A stretch of DNA of 6,231 bases from Bacteroidales bacterium Bact_23 (GTDB lineage Bacteria > Bacteroidota > Bacteroidia > Bacteroidales > Lentimicrobiaceae): contig LUZO01000039.1 in the NCBI GenBank assembly GCA_001603685.1, positions 1 through 6,231 of the forward strand, given 5' to 3'. A program made the position numbers and the translations under genes. The notes under the pieces were generated by a model. It worked only from the letters and a program-made list of their open reading frames with translations, was not told the DNA's origin and did no database searches. Shown here piece after piece: positions 5,282-6,231 of this stretch. Numbering within the stretch: position 1 is the first letter of the stretch; every line of letters starts with the position of its first letter.

Positions 5282-5572
5282 ATGGGTATCATAATAAAAC
5301 CGGTAGTTACGGAAAAGATGACAGCCTTGGGCGAAAAGCTCCAGCGCTACGGTTTTATCGTGCAGAAGAGTGCAAACAAACTGCAGATAAAAAAAGCCGT
5401 GGAAGAGCTGTACGGCGTTGAAGTGACAGAAGTAAACACCATGAACTACAACGGCAAAACCAAATCCAGGTTTACAAAAACCGGTCAGGTGAAAGGCCGT
5501 ACCAGTTCATTTAAGAAGGCTATTGTAACTTTAGCTGAGGGTGAAACAATTGATTTTTATAGCAATATTTAA
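5282..5572 (+). CDS. rplW: 50S ribosomal protein L23
   Basis: L23 lies at the rim of the exit tunnel, where it forms the docking site for trigger factor and the signal recognition particle. The 96-residue product has the conserved N-terminal IIKPVVTEKMT (4-14), the core segment YGFIVQKSANKLQIKKAVEE (23-42), then LYGVEVTEVNTMN (43-55), and the basic loop GKTKSRFTKTGQVKGR (58-73) that contacts 23S rRNA. It ends in the strand KKAIVTLAEGETIDFY. Length is normal. It starts 50 nt after rplD and ends only 5 nt before rplB, so L23 and L2 are probably translated in a coupled way. The ATG sits in an A-rich context (gagaaac before it) with no clear Shine-Dalgarno motif. Confidence 0.97.
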   Translation: MGIIIKPVVTEKMTALGEKLQRYGFIVQKSANKLQIKKAVEELYGVEVTEVNTMNYNGKTKSRFTKTGQVKGRTSSFKKAIVTLAEGETIDFYSNI

Positions 5573-5577
5573 AGATA

Positions 5578-6231
5578 ATGGCTTTAAAAAAATTCAAACC
5601 GACCACATCAAGTCAGCGCTTCAAACTGGTTAGCGCACTGGATGACATAACTGCTACAAGCCCTGAAAAGAGTTTGCTGCAGCCGAGGAAAAGCTCTGGT
5701 GGCCGAAACAACACCGGTAAAATGACCATCAGGTCAATAGGTGGTGGTCACAAGCAGAAATATCGTATCATCGACTTCAAACGCGATAAAGAGGATATTC
5801 CTGCAACGGTTAAGACCATTGAATACGATCCGAACCGTACCGCCCGCATTGCCCTGCTTTACTATGCCGATGGTGAGAAACGTTACATCGTTGCACCCAA
5901 CGGACTGAAAGTAGGTCAGGAAGTTATTGCCGGCAAAGGCGCACAGCCTGAGATCGGGAATGCACTCTACCTGAGTGAGATCCCGTTTGGTACCGTGATT
6001 CACAATATTGAACTCAGGCCCGGACAGGGAGCCAAGATGGCACGCAGCGCCGGATCGTCGGCACAGTTAATGTCGCGTGATGGCAAATTTGCCGTTATCA
6101 AACTTCCTTCAGGTGAAACCCGCATGATCCTTCAGAGTTGCAAAGCTACCATCGGAATGGTTTCCAATACGGAGCACAACCTCGAGGTTTCAGGAAAGGC
6201 CGGACGCAGCCGCTGGCTCGGACGCAGGCCA
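5578..6231 (+). CDS. rplB: 50S ribosomal protein L2, N-terminal 218 residues (cut by window end)
   Basis: L2 is one of the most conserved ribosomal proteins; it binds 23S rRNA near the peptidyl-transferase centre and helps join the subunits. The frame opens at ATG 5578, 5 nt after rplW, and stays open for 218 codons to the last base. It begins MALKKFKPTTSSQRF and contains the RNA-binding region GRNNTGKMTIRSIGGGHKQKYR split as GRNNTGKMT (42-50) and IRSIGGGHKQKYR (51-63). It continues with PNGLKVGQ (107-114), LRPGQGAKMARSAGS (146-160) and GKAGRSRWLGRRP (206-218). The family is about 274 residues long, so some 55-60 residues are missing, including the region with the functionally important histidine equivalent to E. 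coli His229. The truncation comes from the window edge and is not a defect of the gene. Confidence 0.97.
   Translation, partial: MALKKFKPTTSSQRFKLVSALDDITATSPEKSLLQPRKSSGGRNNTGKMTIRSIGGGHKQKYRIIDFKRDKEDIPATVKTIEYDPNRTARIALLYYADGEKRYIVAPNGLKVGQEVIAGKGAQPEIGNALYLSEIPFGTVIHNIELRPGQGAKMARSAGSSAQLMSRDGKFAVIKLPSGETRMILQSCKATIGMVSNTEHNLEVSGKAGRSRWLGRRP

Noticed and set aside
6141..6148. TAGCTTTG on the - strand inside rplB as an antisense promoter
   Set aside because: The nearest TTG on that strand is 16 bp away, too close, and no - strand gene follows.

Overview
The window is a conserved ribosomal-protein operon of a bacterium of the phylum Bacteroidota (Bacteroidetes). Three things point to this phylum. 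The two intergenic promoters have the Bacteroidota form (TTG, 19 bp, then TAnnTTTG), not the E. coli -35/-10 form. None of the genes has a clear Shine-Dalgarno sequence; their start codons follow A-rich stretches. The gene order runs fusA straight into rpsJ with no tuf gene, which fuses the 'str' and 'S10' clusters into one unit. The encoded proteins also look like Bacteroidota homologues. Genus or species cannot be fixed from this sequence.

Positions 1-443 hold no recognisable protein gene. They contain a strong-looking promoter (P1, 76-105), a 7-bp stem-loop (180-212) next to short words that recall the TPP riboswitch, an unrecognised 42-codon reading frame (231-359), and a weak terminator-like hairpin (330-370). 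Together these could be a short separate transcript of roughly 260 nt, but this is inference. A second promoter (P2, 422-451) drives the operon. Its predicted transcript begins with a CCCCA/TGGGG hairpin.

From 508 to the right edge all genes are on the + strand: rpsL (S12), rpsG (S7), fusA (EF-G), rpsJ (S10/NusE), rplC (L3), rplD (L4), rplW (L23) and the first 218 codons of rplB (L2), which is cut by the window end. Gaps are short (5-50 nt) apart from 82 nt between rpsJ and rplC, and rplC and rplD overlap by 10 nt. All reading frames are intact and carry their family signatures.

The products act together in translation. S12 and S7 form parts of the decoding centre and the small-subunit head. 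EF-G drives translocation. S10 assembles the head and also serves in antitermination. L3, L4, L23 and L2 are early-assembling large-subunit proteins around the peptidyl-transferase centre and exit tunnel.

I found no mobile element, CRISPR array, tRNA or rRNA gene, and no new multi-gene system. The items most worth a second look are the possible short transcript upstream of P2, a promoter-like match inside rplD with exactly the same 19-bp spacing as P1 and P2, and the long rpsJ-rplC gap.
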